Positions 54,801-63,998 are shown, counted from the stretch's first letter. The stretch is 64,000 bases of DNA from Leucobacter komagatae (GCF_000834055.1 NZ_JXSQ01000013.1:33961-97960), one strand, 5' to 3'. The notes: generated from the letters alone by a model not told the origin. Numbers and translations: made by a program.

Positions 54801-55450
54801 TTCGTGTCCTCCTTAGCGGCGCGACCGGCGACGAAGCCGTCGAAGGCCGCCTTAGTGAAGACGAGATCGTCACTGACGATAACGTCGTAGGCGTTGAGCT
54901 GATCCTGGAACAGCACGTGTACACCCGGCAGGTTCCGGACGCTCAGAGCGGTGAGCTCATCCTCGCGGTCGATCACGACGAGCACGCGGTTGCCCGGTGC
55001 GACCTGCGCGAGGAAATCGCGCGCGGCCTTCGTGCTGGGCTTGTCGGCGATGCCGAAGCCCTCGACAACGTGCAGGCGGTTCGCGCGAGCGCGATCCGAA
55101 AGCACACCGGTGAGCGCAGCAGCGATCATCTTCTTGGGGGTGCGCTGCGAGTAATCGCGGGGCACGGGCCCGTGGACGATGCCGCCACCGCGGTGCTGCG
55201 GCATGCGGACCGAGCCCTGGCGTGCACGGCCAGTGCCCTTCTGCTTGAACGGCTTGACGCCGGAACCCGAGCGCTCGCCACGGGTCTTGGTCTTGTGCGT
55301 ACCCTGACGGGCAGCTGCAAGCTGTGCCGTGACCACCTGGTGGATCAGCGGAACGTTGGTCTCAACGGCGAAGATAGCCTCGGGAAGGTCAACCGACCCA
55401 GCCTTCTTGCCCTTCGCGTCAAAAACCTCGAGCTTGGTAGCGGTAGCCAT
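54797..55450 (-). CDS. rplD: 50S ribosomal protein L4
   Basis: A 217-aa uL4. The tunnel loop [41 protein letters not shown] and the C-terminal fold are intact. L4 represses the S10 operon in E. coli by acting on its leader; whether that happens here is unknown. It starts 3 nt after rplC. Confidence 0.98.
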   Translation of the reverse strand: MATATKLEVFDAKGKKAGSVDLPEAIFAVETNVPLIHQVVTAQLAAARQGTHKTKTRGERSGSGVKPFKQKGTGRARQGSVRMPQHRGGGIVHGPVPRDYSQRTPKKMIAAALTGVLSDRARANRLHVVEGFGIADKPSTKAARDFLAQVAPGNRVLVVIDREDELTALSVRNLPGVHVLFQDQLNAYDVIVSDDLVFTKAAFDGFVAGRAAKEDTK

Positions 55451-55453
55451 GAA

Positions 55454-56107
55454 CTACGCCCCCTTCACTGCGTTGCGGACGAAAACGAGACGACCACGCG
55501 CACCAGGAACAGCACCCTTCACGAGGATGAGTCCCTTCTCCGCGTCAATCGCCTGCACGGTGAGGTTCTGTACGGTGACACGATCCCCGCCCATACGGCC
55601 GGCCATCTTCTTACCGCGGAACACGCGACCGGGGGTCGCTGCGCCGCCGATGGAGCCAGGCTTACGGTGGTTACGGTGCGCACCGTGCGATGCCTTAGCG
55701 CCGCCGAAGTTGTGACGCTTCATAACGCCCGCGAAGCCCTTGCCCTTCGAGGTGCCAACGACGTCGATCTTCTGACCGGCTTCGAAAGCGCCATCGATGG
55801 TGAGCTCCTGGCCGAGGCTGTAGTCAGCCGCGTCCGAGGTGCGGACCTCAGTGATGTGGCGGCGCGGCGTAACGCCGGCCTTCTCGAAGTGACCAGCTGA
55901 AGGCTGGTTCACCTTGCGGGGATCGATCTGACCCGCGGCGATCTGCACGGCGCTGTAGCCGTCGACCTCGGGGGTACGGATCTGAGTGACAACGTTCGGT
56001 GCCACCTCGATGACGGTAACGGGAACGACCTTGCCGTCCTCGTCCCATACCTGAGTCATGCCGAGCTTGGTGCCCAGGAGACCCTTCACATTACGTACTG
56101 CAGTCAT
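55454..56107 (-). CDS. rplC: 50S ribosomal protein L3
   Basis: A 217-aa uL3. [56 protein letters not shown] is the signature; the glutamine in the region methylated by PrmB in other bacteria is replaced here (HRNHRKP). It follows rpsJ by 14 nt. Confidence 0.98.
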   Translation of the reverse strand: MTAVRNVKGLLGTKLGMTQVWDEDGKVVPVTVIEVAPNVVTQIRTPEVDGYSAVQIAAGQIDPRKVNQPSAGHFEKAGVTPRRHITEVRTSDAADYSLGQELTIDGAFEAGQKIDVVGTSKGKGFAGVMKRHNFGGAKASHGAHRNHRKPGSIGGAATPGRVFRGKKMAGRMGGDRVTVQNLTVQAIDAEKGLILVKGAVPGARGRLVFVRNAVKGA

Positions 56108-56121
56108 GTCTGGATCCCCCC

Positions 56122-56430
56122 TTAGAGCTTGATCTCGATGTTGACATCGGCCGGGAGATCGAGACGCATGAGCGAATCGACGGCCTTCGGGGTGGGATCG
56201 ACGATGTCGATCAGGCGCTTGTGCGTGCGCTTTTCAAAGTGCTCGCGGCTGTCCTTGTACTTGTGTGGCGAACGGATCACTGCGATCACGTTCTTCTCCG
56301 TGGGGAGCGGCACTGGGCCGATCACGGTTGCTCCAGCGCGGGTGACCGTGTCAACGATCTTGCGCGCCGAGCTATCAATGACCTCGTGGTCATACGACTT
56401 GAGTCGAATGCGGATCTTCTGTCCCGCCAT
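56122..56430 (-). CDS. rpsJ: 30S ribosomal protein S10
   Basis: A 102-aa uS10 beginning [29 protein letters not shown]; this fixes the ATG at 56430 although the frame is open for 41 codons upstream. [38 protein letters not shown] is invariant. It also acts with NusB in antitermination. First gene of the S10 cluster; tuf is not upstream. Confidence 0.98.
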   Translation of the reverse strand: MAGQKIRIRLKSYDHEVIDSSARKIVDTVTRAGATVIGPVPLPTEKNVIAVIRSPHKYKDSREHFEKRTHKRLIDIVDPTPKAVDSLMRLDLPADVNIEIKL

Positions 56431-56516
56431 GACATCTCTACTTTCTACTTGCGTCTTACTCCCGGCTTGTGGCCGACAGCATTGGACGTCTTGCGTACCA
56501 GCGCCCTTGGCAGACG

Positions 56517-56532
56517 GACGCCTCACGGCGTC
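56517..56532 (-). promoter_or_regulatory. GNRA-capped hairpin in the S10 operon leader
   Basis: In RNA GACGCC-GUGA-GGCGUC forms a perfect 6-bp hairpin about 87 nt before rpsJ, within the region expected to be the operon leader. Confidence 0.5.
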
Positions 56533-56796
56533 TTGTGCTGGGTCTCTGTTCACCTGTCAATTTCCGCACGCGAAAAACGGCCGGACTTGCGTCTGGCCGC
56601 CCTGAGGCGTGCAGTGGTGTTCGCTGCCCGCGGCCTCACCGACCCGGAAACCCGAGTGGCAATGCACAACCTGGCAGTGATCCGCATGCACGGAGTACTG
56701 AACCTGTCTATTCTGACACAGGGATTCCCGCGGTGCAACCCGGGCGTGTCGCGATCCGCGCGTCGTCGCCGCCTGGTGCTCTCGGGCTCGCGGGAC

Positions 56797-56856
56797 GGGC
56801 TCCCAGCCGGGTACCGAGCCGGGCTCCCAGCCGGGTACCGAGCCGGGCTCCGAGCC
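56797..56856. repeat. 2.5 copies of a 24-bp tandem repeat
   Basis: A 24-mer beginning GGGCTCCCAGCCGGG occurs identically at 56797-56820 and 56821-56844; a shortened third copy (GGGCTCCGAGCC) follows at 56845-56856. Confidence 0.9.
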
Positions 56857-57018
56857 GCCTGCACTGGACCAGAGATCCGCAGAAGAAAGGGCACAACACG
56901 CGAATCGCGTCCTTGCTATCGCGGATCCAAGAGTTATCGCCGCAACAGGCGGCTCAGCGGCTGACCTGCACGGGTCGGCGCGGCAGGCACACGCCAGTCG
57001 CCGCACGCTACCCGGTCG

Positions 57019-57756
57019 TTAAACCCTGCGATAGGAAAGGTCGCGGATCGCGCGCCCCTTCTCAATGCCCTTGTTTTCGAAGGCGGTGAGCACGCGCCCC
57101 TCGAAGCGTTCTGCCCACTCCCCCTCGAAGTCCCGTTCGAAGCCGGGCGCCTCGTCCATCACGACGCGCATGTGGTCCGCGTAGTTCTGCCAGTCTGTTC
57201 CGAGCCGCAGCACCCCACCGGGCTGCAATACCCGATGCGCGATACGCGCAAAGTCCGCACTGATGAGACGGCGCTTGTGGTGCTTCGCCTTCTTCCACGG
57301 GTCAGGGAAGAACACCCAGATCTCCGCGACCGAACCCTCGGGGAGGTAGTGCTCGAGGAGCTCCGGTGCATTCACCTCGGCCAAGCGAAGATTCTCGAGC
57401 CCGGCATCGGCAGCGCGAATCACTGTCCGAGCGAGACCCGCACGAAACACCTCCACCGCAATGAAGTTCGTCTCGGGCCGCTCCGCTGCCGCTGAGAGAA
57501 TCTGGTGACCCTGCCCCGATCCGACCTCGACGATGAGCTCAGCCTCACGCCCGAAGATCTCGGCGGGGTTGCCGTGCTGTCCTGCAGCGACGCTCGTCGC
57601 AGCAGGACCGTGTTCGATCTCGAGGAGGAAATCGCCGCGGGACTCCTCCCAAGCGCGCTCCTGTGAGGGCGTCATGCGCCCGCTGCGCCGCACAAATGAG
57701 ACGGGCTTGTCACGGAAGGTAGTCGGGTCAAAGGCTCTGCGAGGCTGGTCAGTCAC
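57019..57756 (-). CDS. trmB: tRNA (guanine-N7-)-methyltransferase TrmB
   Basis: A 245-aa SAM enzyme that makes m7G46 in tRNA. RDKPVSFVRRSGRMTPSQERAW precedes the SAM motif VEVGSGQGHQ; VFFPDPWKKAKHHKRRLI is the TrmB catalytic signature and FE.KG.EKGRAI ends it. I use GTG 57756 since TTGCAC-N17-TACCGT ends 6 nt before it; the frame remains open 48 codons further but those codons are arginine/alanine-rich and unconserved. Confidence 0.93.
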   Translation of the reverse strand: MTDQPRRAFDPTTFRDKPVSFVRRSGRMTPSQERAWEESRGDFLLEIEHGPAATSVAAGQHGNPAEIFGREAELIVEVGSGQGHQILSAAAERPETNFIAVEVFRAGLARTVIRAADAGLENLRLAEVNAPELLEHYLPEGSVAEIWVFFPDPWKKAKHHKRRLISADFARIAHRVLQPGGVLRLGTDWQNYADHMRVVMDEAPGFERDFEGEWAERFEGRVLTAFENKGIEKGRAIRDLSYRRV

Positions 57757-57762
57757 CCGACA

Positions 57763-57791
57763 ACGGTATCCGTGCGCCCCCGAGAGTGCAA
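57763..57791 (-). promoter_or_regulatory. trmB promoter (leaderless)
   Basis: On the minus strand TTGCAC (57786-57791) and TACCGT (57763-57768) are 17 bp apart, and the GTG start follows the -10 by 6 nt. Confidence 0.68.
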
Positions 57792-57942
57792 TTGCTGGGC
57801 TTCCGCGCTCGTGCCCGGCGCGCTCACGCCCGGCGCGCTCCGCCCGAAGCCCTGCAGCACCCACACGCCGAAGTATCCCCGGCACCGTGGCACGCGGCAC
57901 TACGATAGGTGAAACATGACGCGATCAAGGGAGTGTGCCGAG

Positions 57943-58380
57943 ATGAAGCGGATACTGCTAGTAAACGGACCCAACCTCAACCTGCTCGGCACCCGCGAGC
58001 CAGAGATCTACGGGAGCGACACGCTCGTCGACGTTGAGCGGCTCGTCGTCCGGGTCGCAAAGGAATACGGCATCGATGTGCGTGCTGTGCAGTCGAACCA
58101 CGAGGGCGTCATCATCGACGCGATCCACGAGGCCCGCCACGACTGCTCCGCGATCATCATCAATCCCGGCGGACTGACGCACACCTCGGTTGTGCTCAGA
58201 GACGCGCTCGCTGGAGTGCCGCTGCCGTTCGCCGAGATCCACTTGTCAAACGTGTTCGCGCGCGAGGAGTTCAGGCACCATTCCTTCGTTTCTGCCCTGG
58301 CCGAGTTCGTGATCACCGGCGCGGGAATTCAGGGCTACGAGTTCGCGGTGCGCAGGATCGCGGCCCTGCTCGCGCGTTAA
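57943..58380 (+). CDS. aroQ: type II 3-dehydroquinate dehydratase
   Basis: A 145-aa AroQ, dodecameric enzyme of the shikimate pathway. [24 protein letters not shown] contains the catalytic tyrosine and flexible loop, [15 protein letters not shown] and [18 protein letters not shown] bind substrate, and [17 protein letters not shown] holds the catalytic histidine. The ATG at 57943 has AAGGGAG 9 nt upstream; an in-frame ATG at 57916 lies 9 nt after TACGAT and could give a near-leaderless longer form. No other aro gene is adjacent. Confidence 0.95.
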   Translation: MKRILLVNGPNLNLLGTREPEIYGSDTLVDVERLVVRVAKEYGIDVRAVQSNHEGVIIDAIHEARHDCSAIIINPGGLTHTSVVLRDALAGVPLPFAEIHLSNVFAREEFRHHSFVSALAEFVITGAGIQGYEFAVRRIAALLAR

Positions 58381-58395
58381 CCGTGTCAGCAGCCG

Positions 58396-59310
58396 CTACG
58401 GAGCGGTGGGAAACACGTTGAACAGCGCCGGGTTGTGCGCGTGCACGAGCACCGCGAACACGACCGCGTCAAACAACAGGTGCACCGTCACGACGTAGCC
58501 GAGCGAGCGCGTGCGCAGGAAGATGAAGCCCTGCACGAGCGCGAACGGGATCGTGAGCGCCGGCCCCCACGCCCGGTACCCGAGCTCCCAGAGGAACGCG
58601 ACGAACACGACCGCCTGCAGCGCGTCCGCGATCCACGTGGGGAAGTGCCGCAGCATCACCGCGAAGACCGTGCAGATGAAGAAGAGCTCGTCCCAGATCC
58701 CGACCGCGCCGACGCCGACGAAGAGCCGTGCAATGAGATCCGGCGTATCCACCTCGGGCCAGTTCGCATAGACGCCCGATGAGATGAAGTAGTACGGCAG
58801 GATCAGCCACCCGAGCACGAGCACGCCCCCAAGCCATCCCCAGTGCAGCGCGCCCCACTTTCGGCGCGGCTGCCCAGCCTCACGCTCCCCAAGCCAGGGG
58901 AAGCCGGTCGCCCGGTCGCGGTACAGGAACCGGGAGACGAGGTATGGCACAAGCACGGCACCGCCGAGCGCGAGGGTGAACCGCAGCATTGCGAGGTTGT
59001 CGAGCTCGGCGGCGAGCGGGATCGTGCGGATGATCACGAGGCCGAGCGCCACGAGTGACAGGTCGCGCGTGAGCGACGGCGCAGCGGCGGAGCCTCCGGT
59101 GGCCAGCGCGGCACGGGGCGGGCGGATCGGTACCCCGGCAACGCGATCCGCTCCCCACGCGAACCCGAGCCCAGCCACGAGCAATCCGAAGCCAAGCCAG
59201 GGCAGCTCTGCAACGAAGAACGCGGGCGCGGCAAGCACGGTGAGCAGCGCGGCCGCGAGGTGCAGCGCCCGCGGCGGCCCCACTGGCTTCGATGCCTGGC
59301 TGGTGATCAC
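58396..59310 (-). CDS. CPBP-family intramembrane protease-like protein
   Basis: A 304-aa polytopic protein with about eight hydrophobic helices. The C-terminal half resembles CPBP (Abi/CAAX) glutamic proteases: WDELFFICT corresponds to motif 1, FVAFLWELGYRAWGP to motif 2 and HLLFDAVVFA to the histidine motif. In typical members motif 1 is EE-x3-R; here it reads DE and the arginine is not in place, so proteolytic activity is uncertain. The GTG at 59310 overlaps the stop of the upstream membrane-protein gene by 4 nt; earlier starts would only overlap that gene further. The substrate is unknown. Confidence 0.78.
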   Translation of the reverse strand: MITSQASKPVGPPRALHLAAALLTVLAAPAFFVAELPWLGFGLLVAGLGFAWGADRVAGVPIRPPRAALATGGSAAAPSLTRDLSLVALGLVIIRTIPLAAELDNLAMLRFTLALGGAVLVPYLVSRFLYRDRATGFPWLGEREAGQPRRKWGALHWGWLGGVLVLGWLILPYYFISSGVYANWPEVDTPDLIARLFVGVGAVGIWDELFFICTVFAVMLRHFPTWIADALQAVVFVAFLWELGYRAWGPALTIPFALVQGFIFLRTRSLGYVVTVHLLFDAVVFAVLVHAHNPALFNVFPTAP

Positions 59311-60023
59311 GGCTCCAGCGTAGCCAATCCCTCTCCGAGCCCAGCGGCAGCCCCGGGTCGCACGCCCCACGCGACTAGCGCCGCCAGGCCGATCACCAGC
59401 AGCAACGCACCCGCCCACCAGGTGCCGATGACCAGCAGTCCAGGGATGATCACCGTCAGCAGCGCCGTCACCAGGCCAAGCACCGCCGCAACGATGGCGG
59501 CGGAGCGCAGACCCGCGGCGAGGCACACGGCGATGAGCAGCGTGATGCCCACGATTGTCCAGCCCAGGAGCTCGAGCCCCACCGTCCCCGACAGTGCTCC
59601 TGCGACGAGCAGCAGCGCCGGCAGGGCAATGAGGATCGCGCAGAGCATCCGCCACGGAAGGGATCCGGCGAGGGCGAAGCCGCGCGCCACGCGCCACGGC
59701 ACGAGAGCCGCGACCCACGCAAGAACAGCAACCGGGACGAGCAGGAAGGCCGTGTCGGTTCCCCCGAGCACCGCACCCGCGGTGAGCACGACCGCGACAC
59801 CGAGCGCGGTGCGCGTGCGCACGCTCGCGGGCACCGCAAGCGGGACCAGGGTGAGTGCGGCGATCGCGATACCGACGGCACCTACGGCCACGGACACGGA
59901 CAGCCGCGCGATCAGCACCGCGCTGAGTACCCCGAGGGCGCACACGGCGACCTGGAGTGCGAGGCTGGCGCGGCGCGCGCGGAGATCCGCGGCGGGCGCC
60001 TGGTCACTCCGAGCATCGGTCAC
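59307..60023 (-). CDS. hypothetical membrane protein, partner of the CPBP gene
   Basis: A 238-aa protein that is almost entirely hydrophobic, with about seven or eight helices rich in Ala, Val and Leu and a short charged N-terminus (MTDARSDQAPAADLRARR). I do not recognise a family. It begins with GTG 6 nt after TAACCT, and its TGA overlaps the CPBP gene's GTG, so the two are translated together and may form a membrane complex. Confidence 0.65.
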   Translation of the reverse strand: MTDARSDQAPAADLRARRASLALQVAVCALGVLSAVLIARLSVSVAVGAVGIAIAALTLVPLAVPASVRTRTALGVAVVLTAGAVLGGTDTAFLLVPVAVLAWVAALVPWRVARGFALAGSLPWRMLCAILIALPALLLVAGALSGTVGLELLGWTIVGITLLIAVCLAAGLRSAAIVAAVLGLVTALLTVIIPGLLVIGTWWAGALLLVIGLAALVAWGVRPGAAAGLGEGLATLEP

Positions 60024-60029
60024 GCCCCC

Positions 60030-60035
60030 AGGTTA
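60030..60035 (-). promoter_or_regulatory. possible -10 of the membrane-protein/CPBP unit
   Basis: TAACCT on the minus strand lies 6 nt before the GTG at 60023. No -35 is seen. Confidence 0.4.
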
Positions 60036-60209
60036 GCCGCAGCCGCCGACATCCGGGGAATTCCGAGTCACGTTCCGCGGCGACCCGCAACGATCCGCAG
60101 CGCCGGGTCAGCGCGGCGGGGCCAGGCGTGCACGGCGGAGCAGCCGCTCGCGGGGCGGCGGCGCTCAGGCCGCGAACAAACCTGTGCAGTGAGTGTCGGC
60201 CGTCCACAC

Positions 60210-60215
60210 TACGAT
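60210..60215 (+). promoter_or_regulatory. -10 of the UvrA-like gene (leaderless)
   Basis: TACGAT is followed by 6 nt and the ATG at 60222. Confidence 0.58.
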
Positions 60216-60221
60216 TTGCGT

Positions 60222-62633
60222 ATGAGCAATCAGGCAGCGATCCACCCCGCCGATGCACACGACCGCATCCGCGTCTACGGCGCACGCGAGAACAACCTCA
60301 AAGACGTGAGCGTCGAGCTGCCGAAGCGCCGGCTCACCGCGTTCACCGGCGTCTCAGGCTCGGGCAAGAGCTCGCTCGTGTTCGCGACCATCGCCGCCGA
60401 GTCTCAACGCCTCATCAACGAGACCTACTCGACGTTCGTGCAGGGGTTCATGCCGACGCTCGCCCGGCCAGACGTCGACCTCCTCGACGGCGTCACGACC
60501 GCGATCCTCGTCGACCAGCAGCGCATGGGCGCGGATCCACGATCCACCGTCGGCACCGCGACCGACGCGAACGCGATGCTCCGCATCCTGTTCAGCCGCC
60601 TCGGCACCCCGCACATCGGCACCGCGAAGGCGTTCTCCTTCAACGTCGCCTCAGTCTCGGGCGCGGGCGCAGTCACGCTCGAAAAGGGCGGCCGCACGAC
60701 GAAGGAGCGGCGATCCTTCAACGTCGTCGGCGGCATGTGCCCGCGCTGCGAGGGCCGCGGCCAGGTGAGCGACTTCGACCTCACCGCACTCTACGACGCG
60801 TCGAAGACGCTCAACGAGGGCGCGCTCACCATCCCCGGCTACTCGATGGACGGCTGGTACGGCCGCGTCTACGGCGGCAGCGGCTTCTTCAGCCCAGACA
60901 CCCCAATCAAGGACTTCACCGAGAAAGAACTCGACGCGCTGCTCTACAAGGAGCCGACGAAGATCAAGGTCGACGGCATCAACATCACCTATGAGGGGCT
61001 CATTCCGCGCATCCAGAAGTCGATGCTCTCGAAAGATCGGGAGGCGATGCAGCCGCACATCCGCGCCTTCGTCGACCGCGCGATCGCGTTCGACACGTGC
61101 CCAGAGTGCGAGGGAACCCGCCTCACCGCACTCGCCCGCTCCTCGAAGATCAAGGGCATCTCGATCGCTGACGCGTGCAAGATGCAGATCTCGGACCTCG
61201 CCGCCTGGGTCGCCGACCTCGAGGAACCATCGGTCGCACCACTGCTCGAGGGGCTGCGCGGCACGCTCGAATCGTTCGTCGATATCGGCCTCGGCTACCT
61301 CTCGCTCGACCGCCCGGCAGGCACGCTCTCCGGCGGTGAATCGCAGCGCACGAAGATGATCCGCCACCTCGGCTCCAGCCTCACCGACGTGACCTACATC
61401 TTCGACGAGCCCTCCATCGGGCTGCACCCACACGACATCCAGCGCATGAACGCGCTGCTGCTGCAGCTGCGGGACAAGGGGAACACCGTGCTTGTCGTCG
61501 AGCACAAGCCCGAGATGATCCGCATTGCCGATCACGTCGTTGACCTCGGGCCAGCCGCCGGATCAGGCGGCGGCGAGATCTGCTACGAGGGAACCGTCGC
61601 GGGGCTCGAAGCCTCAGACACCGTCACCGGCAGGCACCTCAACGACCGGGCTGCGCTCAAGGAAACCGTGCGCGAGGCGACCGGCGCGATCGAAGTGCGT
61701 GGGGCCTCCCTGAACAACCTCCAGGACGTCGACGTCGACGTGCCGCTCGGCGTGCTCTGCGCGGTGACGGGCGTCGCGGGCTCGGGGAAGTCGTCGCTCA
61801 TCCACGGCTACGTGTCGAAGCGCGAGGGCGTCATCGCGGTGGATCAATCCCCCATCAAGGGATCCCGCCGGTCGAACCCGGCGACCTACACGGGCGTGCT
61901 CGACCCGATCCGCACCGCGTTTGCGAAAGCGAACGGTGTGAAGCCAGCGCTCTTCTCCGCGAACTCGGAGGGCGCCTGCCCCGTGTGCAGGGGCGCGGGC
62001 GTCATCTACACCGACCTCGTGATGATGGCAGGCGTCGCGACGCCATGCGACGAGTGCGAGGGGCGGCGCTACCAGGCCGACGTGCTCCAGTACGAGCTGG
62101 GTGGTGACGGTGACGGTGCTGGTGAGGGCGCTGGCAAGAACATCGCCGAGGTGCTGGAGATGTCGATCGCGGAGGCGCACGACTTCTTCGCCGGGACCTC
62201 CCCCGCCGGCGCGAGCGCGAAGGTTCCGAAGGCCGCGAAGATCCTCTCGCGACTCGTCGACGTTGGCGTCGGCTACCTCACACTCGGGCAGCCACTCACG
62301 ACGCTCTCGGGCGGCGAGCGGCAGCGCGTGAAGCTCGCGATCGCGATGAGTGAAGACGCCGGCGTCTACGTGCTCGACGAGCCAACCACGGGGCTCCACC
62401 TCGCCGACGTCGAGCAGCTCCTCGGGGTGCTCGACCAGCTCGTCGACTCGGGGAAGAGTGTCGTCGTCATCGAGCACCACCAGGCCGTCATGGCGCACGC
62501 CGACTGGATCATCGACATCGGCCCAGGCGCTGGCCAGGATGGCGGCCGCGTCGTGTTTGAGGGAACGCCGCGCGACCTCGTCGCTGCCCGCTCGACCCTC
62601 ACGGGCGAGCACCTCGCCGACTACGTGAGCTAG
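60222..62633 (+). CDS. UvrA-like twin ABC ATPase, short form
   Basis: An 803-aa protein with two UvrA-type ATPase modules. First: Walker [10 protein letters not shown] (residues 43-51), zinc-finger pairs CPRCEG and CPECEG, signature LSGGESQR, Walker [13 protein letters not shown]. Second: [15 protein letters not shown] and [26 protein letters not shown]. UvrA proper is 940-1000 aa; the UvrB-binding region and part of the insertion domain appear missing here, as in UvrA2/DrrC-type proteins linked to resistance against DNA-binding drugs. It is a cytosolic DNA-binding ATPase, not the main nucleotide-excision UvrA. A Gly/Asp-rich loop ([14 protein letters not shown]) is inserted in the second module. 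Confidence 0.9.
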   Translation: MSNQAAIHPADAHDRIRVYGARENNLKDVSVELPKRRLTAFTGVSGSGKSSLVFATIAAESQRLINETYSTFVQGFMPTLARPDVDLLDGVTTAILVDQQRMGADPRSTVGTATDANAMLRILFSRLGTPHIGTAKAFSFNVASVSGAGAVTLEKGGRTTKERRSFNVVGGMCPRCEGRGQVSDFDLTALYDASKTLNEGALTIPGYSMDGWYGRVYGGSGFFSPDTPIKDFTEKELDALLYKEPTKIKVDGINITYEGLIPRIQKSMLSKDREAMQPHIRAFVDRAIAFDTCPECEGTRLTALARSSKIKGISIADACKMQISDLAAWVADLEEPSVAPLLEGLRGTLESFVDIGLGYLSLDRPAGTLSGGESQRTKMIRHLGSSLTDVTYIFDEPSIGLHPHDIQRMNALLLQLRDKGNTVLVVEHKPEMIRIADHVVDLGPAAGSGGGEICYEGTVAGLEASDTVTGRHLNDRAALKETVREATGAIEVRGASLNNLQDVDVDVPLGVLCAVTGVAGSGKSSLIHGYVSKREGVIAVDQSPIKGSRRSNPATYTGVLDPIRTAFAKANGVKPALFSANSEGACPVCRGAGVIYTDLVMMAGVATPCDECEGRRYQADVLQYELGGDGDGAGEGAGKNIAEVLEMSIAEAHDFFAGTSPAGASAKVPKAAKILSRLVDVGVGYLTLGQPLTTLSGGERQRVKLAIAMSEDAGVYVLDEPTTGLHLADVEQLLGVLDQLVDSGKSVVVIEHHQAVMAHADWIIDIGPGAGQDGGRVVFEGTPRDLVAARSTLTGEHLADYVS

Positions 62634-62725
62634 GGCCGGCCTAACCCGCGCCGGCCTAACCCGGGCCGGCCCCGACCCCGCCTGCCCGGCCCCGGCCCCG
62701 CCCGGCCCCGCCCGCCACCCGCCCG
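62634..62725. repeat. G+C-rich low-complexity tract after the UvrA-like gene
   Basis: GCCGGCCTAACCCG is repeated twice in tandem, then runs of CCCGGCCCCG-type sequence follow up to the first flanking palindrome. Some segments can fold, for example GGGCCGGCC, which may help termination. Confidence 0.6.
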
Positions 62726-62780
62726 GAGTTGGCAGTTGTTGTCACTTGAGCGTCCTCCTGGCGACAACTACTGCCGACTC
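62726..62780. repeat. palindromic repeat, copy A (downstream of the DUF559 gene)
   Basis: GAGTTGGCAGTTGTTGTC (62726-62743) faces GACAACTACTGCCGACTC (62763-62780), 16 of 18 matching, with a 19-nt loop. The left arm is identical to the left arm of copy B at 63944. Confidence 0.88.
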
Positions 62781-62818
62781 CGCAACGGTGATCCCTGGGT
62801 GAGCTCGACTGGAGAGGG

Positions 62819-63817
62819 CTACACCGAACGCCTCACTCTCCGCACGATCTCCTCGCTGTTCCTGTGCAACATGTCTGCGGTCACCCTGACGATGCTCCAG
62901 CCTGTCTCCGCGTACCCCTGATACTTTTCGATGTCGCGGTTCCACTGCTGCCGGTCAACGCGGTGGTGTTCGCTCTCGTATTCAATGGCGACCTTGGCGT
63001 CGGGATAGGCGAGCTCGCTGCGTCCGAGGAGCCTGCCTCGTTCGTCCCGCACCTCGAAGTCGAGTGTGGGTTCAGGCAAGCCAGCCGCAGTCAGCAGCAA
63101 CCTCAGCCGAGTCTCAGGCGGCGACGCGCTACCGACCCGGATCTGAGCAAGGGCTCTTCGCAGTAGCGGCGCGCCGGGACGCCCACGGGCGTTGGCCGCT
63201 TCCTCAAGCTCTGCCAGGCTCCCCAGCGAAGGTGGGCGGGGGTGTGTCCCCTTGGAGCGCGGGGCAAACACGATTGCGTCGCCAAGCACCACGAGCTCCT
63301 CCACGCTGAGCCGACGGGCGAGCATGGCCCAGGTTGTCGCTGGGCTGGTCACTCGGAGCCCACCGACCGTCTCGACGGAAGCAAGCCACGGTCGGATCTG
63401 CACCCCGCGGACGCCCCGAGCCCTAGGGGCCCGTTCAGGAAACAGTCGGGCTACCTCAATCGCCTGCCGGGGTTCGATTGTCGCGGACAGGCCAAACACC
63501 GTAGCCGCTGTGAGCCCACAGAAAAAGGAATCCTCGCTCGCGGCGATACGGTACAGCCGAGCACGCTCGAGGTGTTCAGCTCGTCGGACCGAAAGTGGGT
63601 GGCCCCGGCTTGCATGCTGAAGGCTCGTTCGCCAACGGTCTGGTCCGGCTGGCACGGCCTGGGTGAGCGCGAAGTCGCGACGCCGGCGCACGCCGCGAAA
63701 CGGGGCTTCAAGGTCGGAATGTCGCAGTCGTCTCGGGGACACACCCGCATCGATTGCATCGGACCAGAGGAAGGTGTCTCCAAGTTCCGGCGGTATCTCA
63801 CGTTTCGGGGTACTCAT
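62819..63817 (-). CDS. DUF559-type protein with AbiEi-like HTH, flanked by palindromes
   Basis: A 332-aa protein. The N-terminus (FLWSDAIDAGVSPRRLRHSDLEAPFRGVRR) is an AbiEi-like winged-helix; the middle is a variable domain; the C-terminal 100 residues are Vsr/DUF559-like: SELAYPDAKVAIEYESEHHRVDRQQWNRDIEKYQGYAETGWSIVRVTADML, with the D...E-x-E core of a restriction-type nuclease. The family is common in actinobacteria and uncharacterised. ATG 63817 is where similarity starts; the frame is open 31 codons upstream. Two copies of a near-identical palindrome lie 38 bp past its stop and 126 bp before its start. Confidence 0.73.
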   Translation of the reverse strand: MSTPKREIPPELGDTFLWSDAIDAGVSPRRLRHSDLEAPFRGVRRRRDFALTQAVPAGPDRWRTSLQHASRGHPLSVRRAEHLERARLYRIAASEDSFFCGLTAATVFGLSATIEPRQAIEVARLFPERAPRARGVRGVQIRPWLASVETVGGLRVTSPATTWAMLARRLSVEELVVLGDAIVFAPRSKGTHPRPPSLGSLAELEEAANARGRPGAPLLRRALAQIRVGSASPPETRLRLLLTAAGLPEPTLDFEVRDERGRLLGRSELAYPDAKVAIEYESEHHRVDRQQWNRDIEKYQGYAETGWSIVRVTADMLHRNSEEIVRRVRRSV

Positions 63818-63943
63818 GGCACCCAGCTTTATCGGAGTTGCCCGCGTCGCACTGAACCGGTTTCGCACTGTGGAGAACTCTGCTGCGCCTTCAACAGGCC
63901 GCGGCTGCACGCCGAGACGCTTCGGCGCAGCTCATCCCTCCGT

Positions 63944-63998
63944 GAGTTGGCAGTTGTTGTCGGTTGCTGCGGGCTGAAGCGACAACAACTGCCAACTC
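63944..63998. repeat. palindromic repeat, copy B (upstream of the DUF559 gene)
   Basis: GAGTTGGCAGTTGTTGTCG (63944-63962) and CGACAACAACTGCCAACTC (63980-63998) form a perfect 19-bp inverted repeat with a 17-nt loop. Confidence 0.92.

Larger units (their letters stand above)
56431..57018. other. 588-bp intergenic region upstream of rpsJ
   Basis: I see no credible gene. Near rpsJ there is a TTGACA -35-like hexamer on the minus strand (56555-56560; its -10 partner is weak) and a hairpin with a GTGA loop (56517-56532). Farther on lies a 24-bp tandem repeat (56797-56856). The rest is unassigned; the open frames are low-complexity and non-coding in appearance. Confidence 0.6.

Noticed and set aside
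56555..56560. TTGACA as a firm rpsJ promoter
   Set aside because: The -35 is perfect but the hexamer 17-18 nt away (CACAAG/ACAAGA) is weak, so I did not annotate it as a promoter.
57916..57942. Earlier in-frame ATG for aroQ
   Set aside because: A good ribosome site and family alignment favour 57943; the earlier ATG lies 9 nt after a -10-like hexamer and remains only an alternative.
59311..59943. N-terminal extension of the CPBP frame
   Set aside because: It overlaps the upstream membrane-protein gene in another frame; the GTG at 59310 gives the usual 4-nt coupling.
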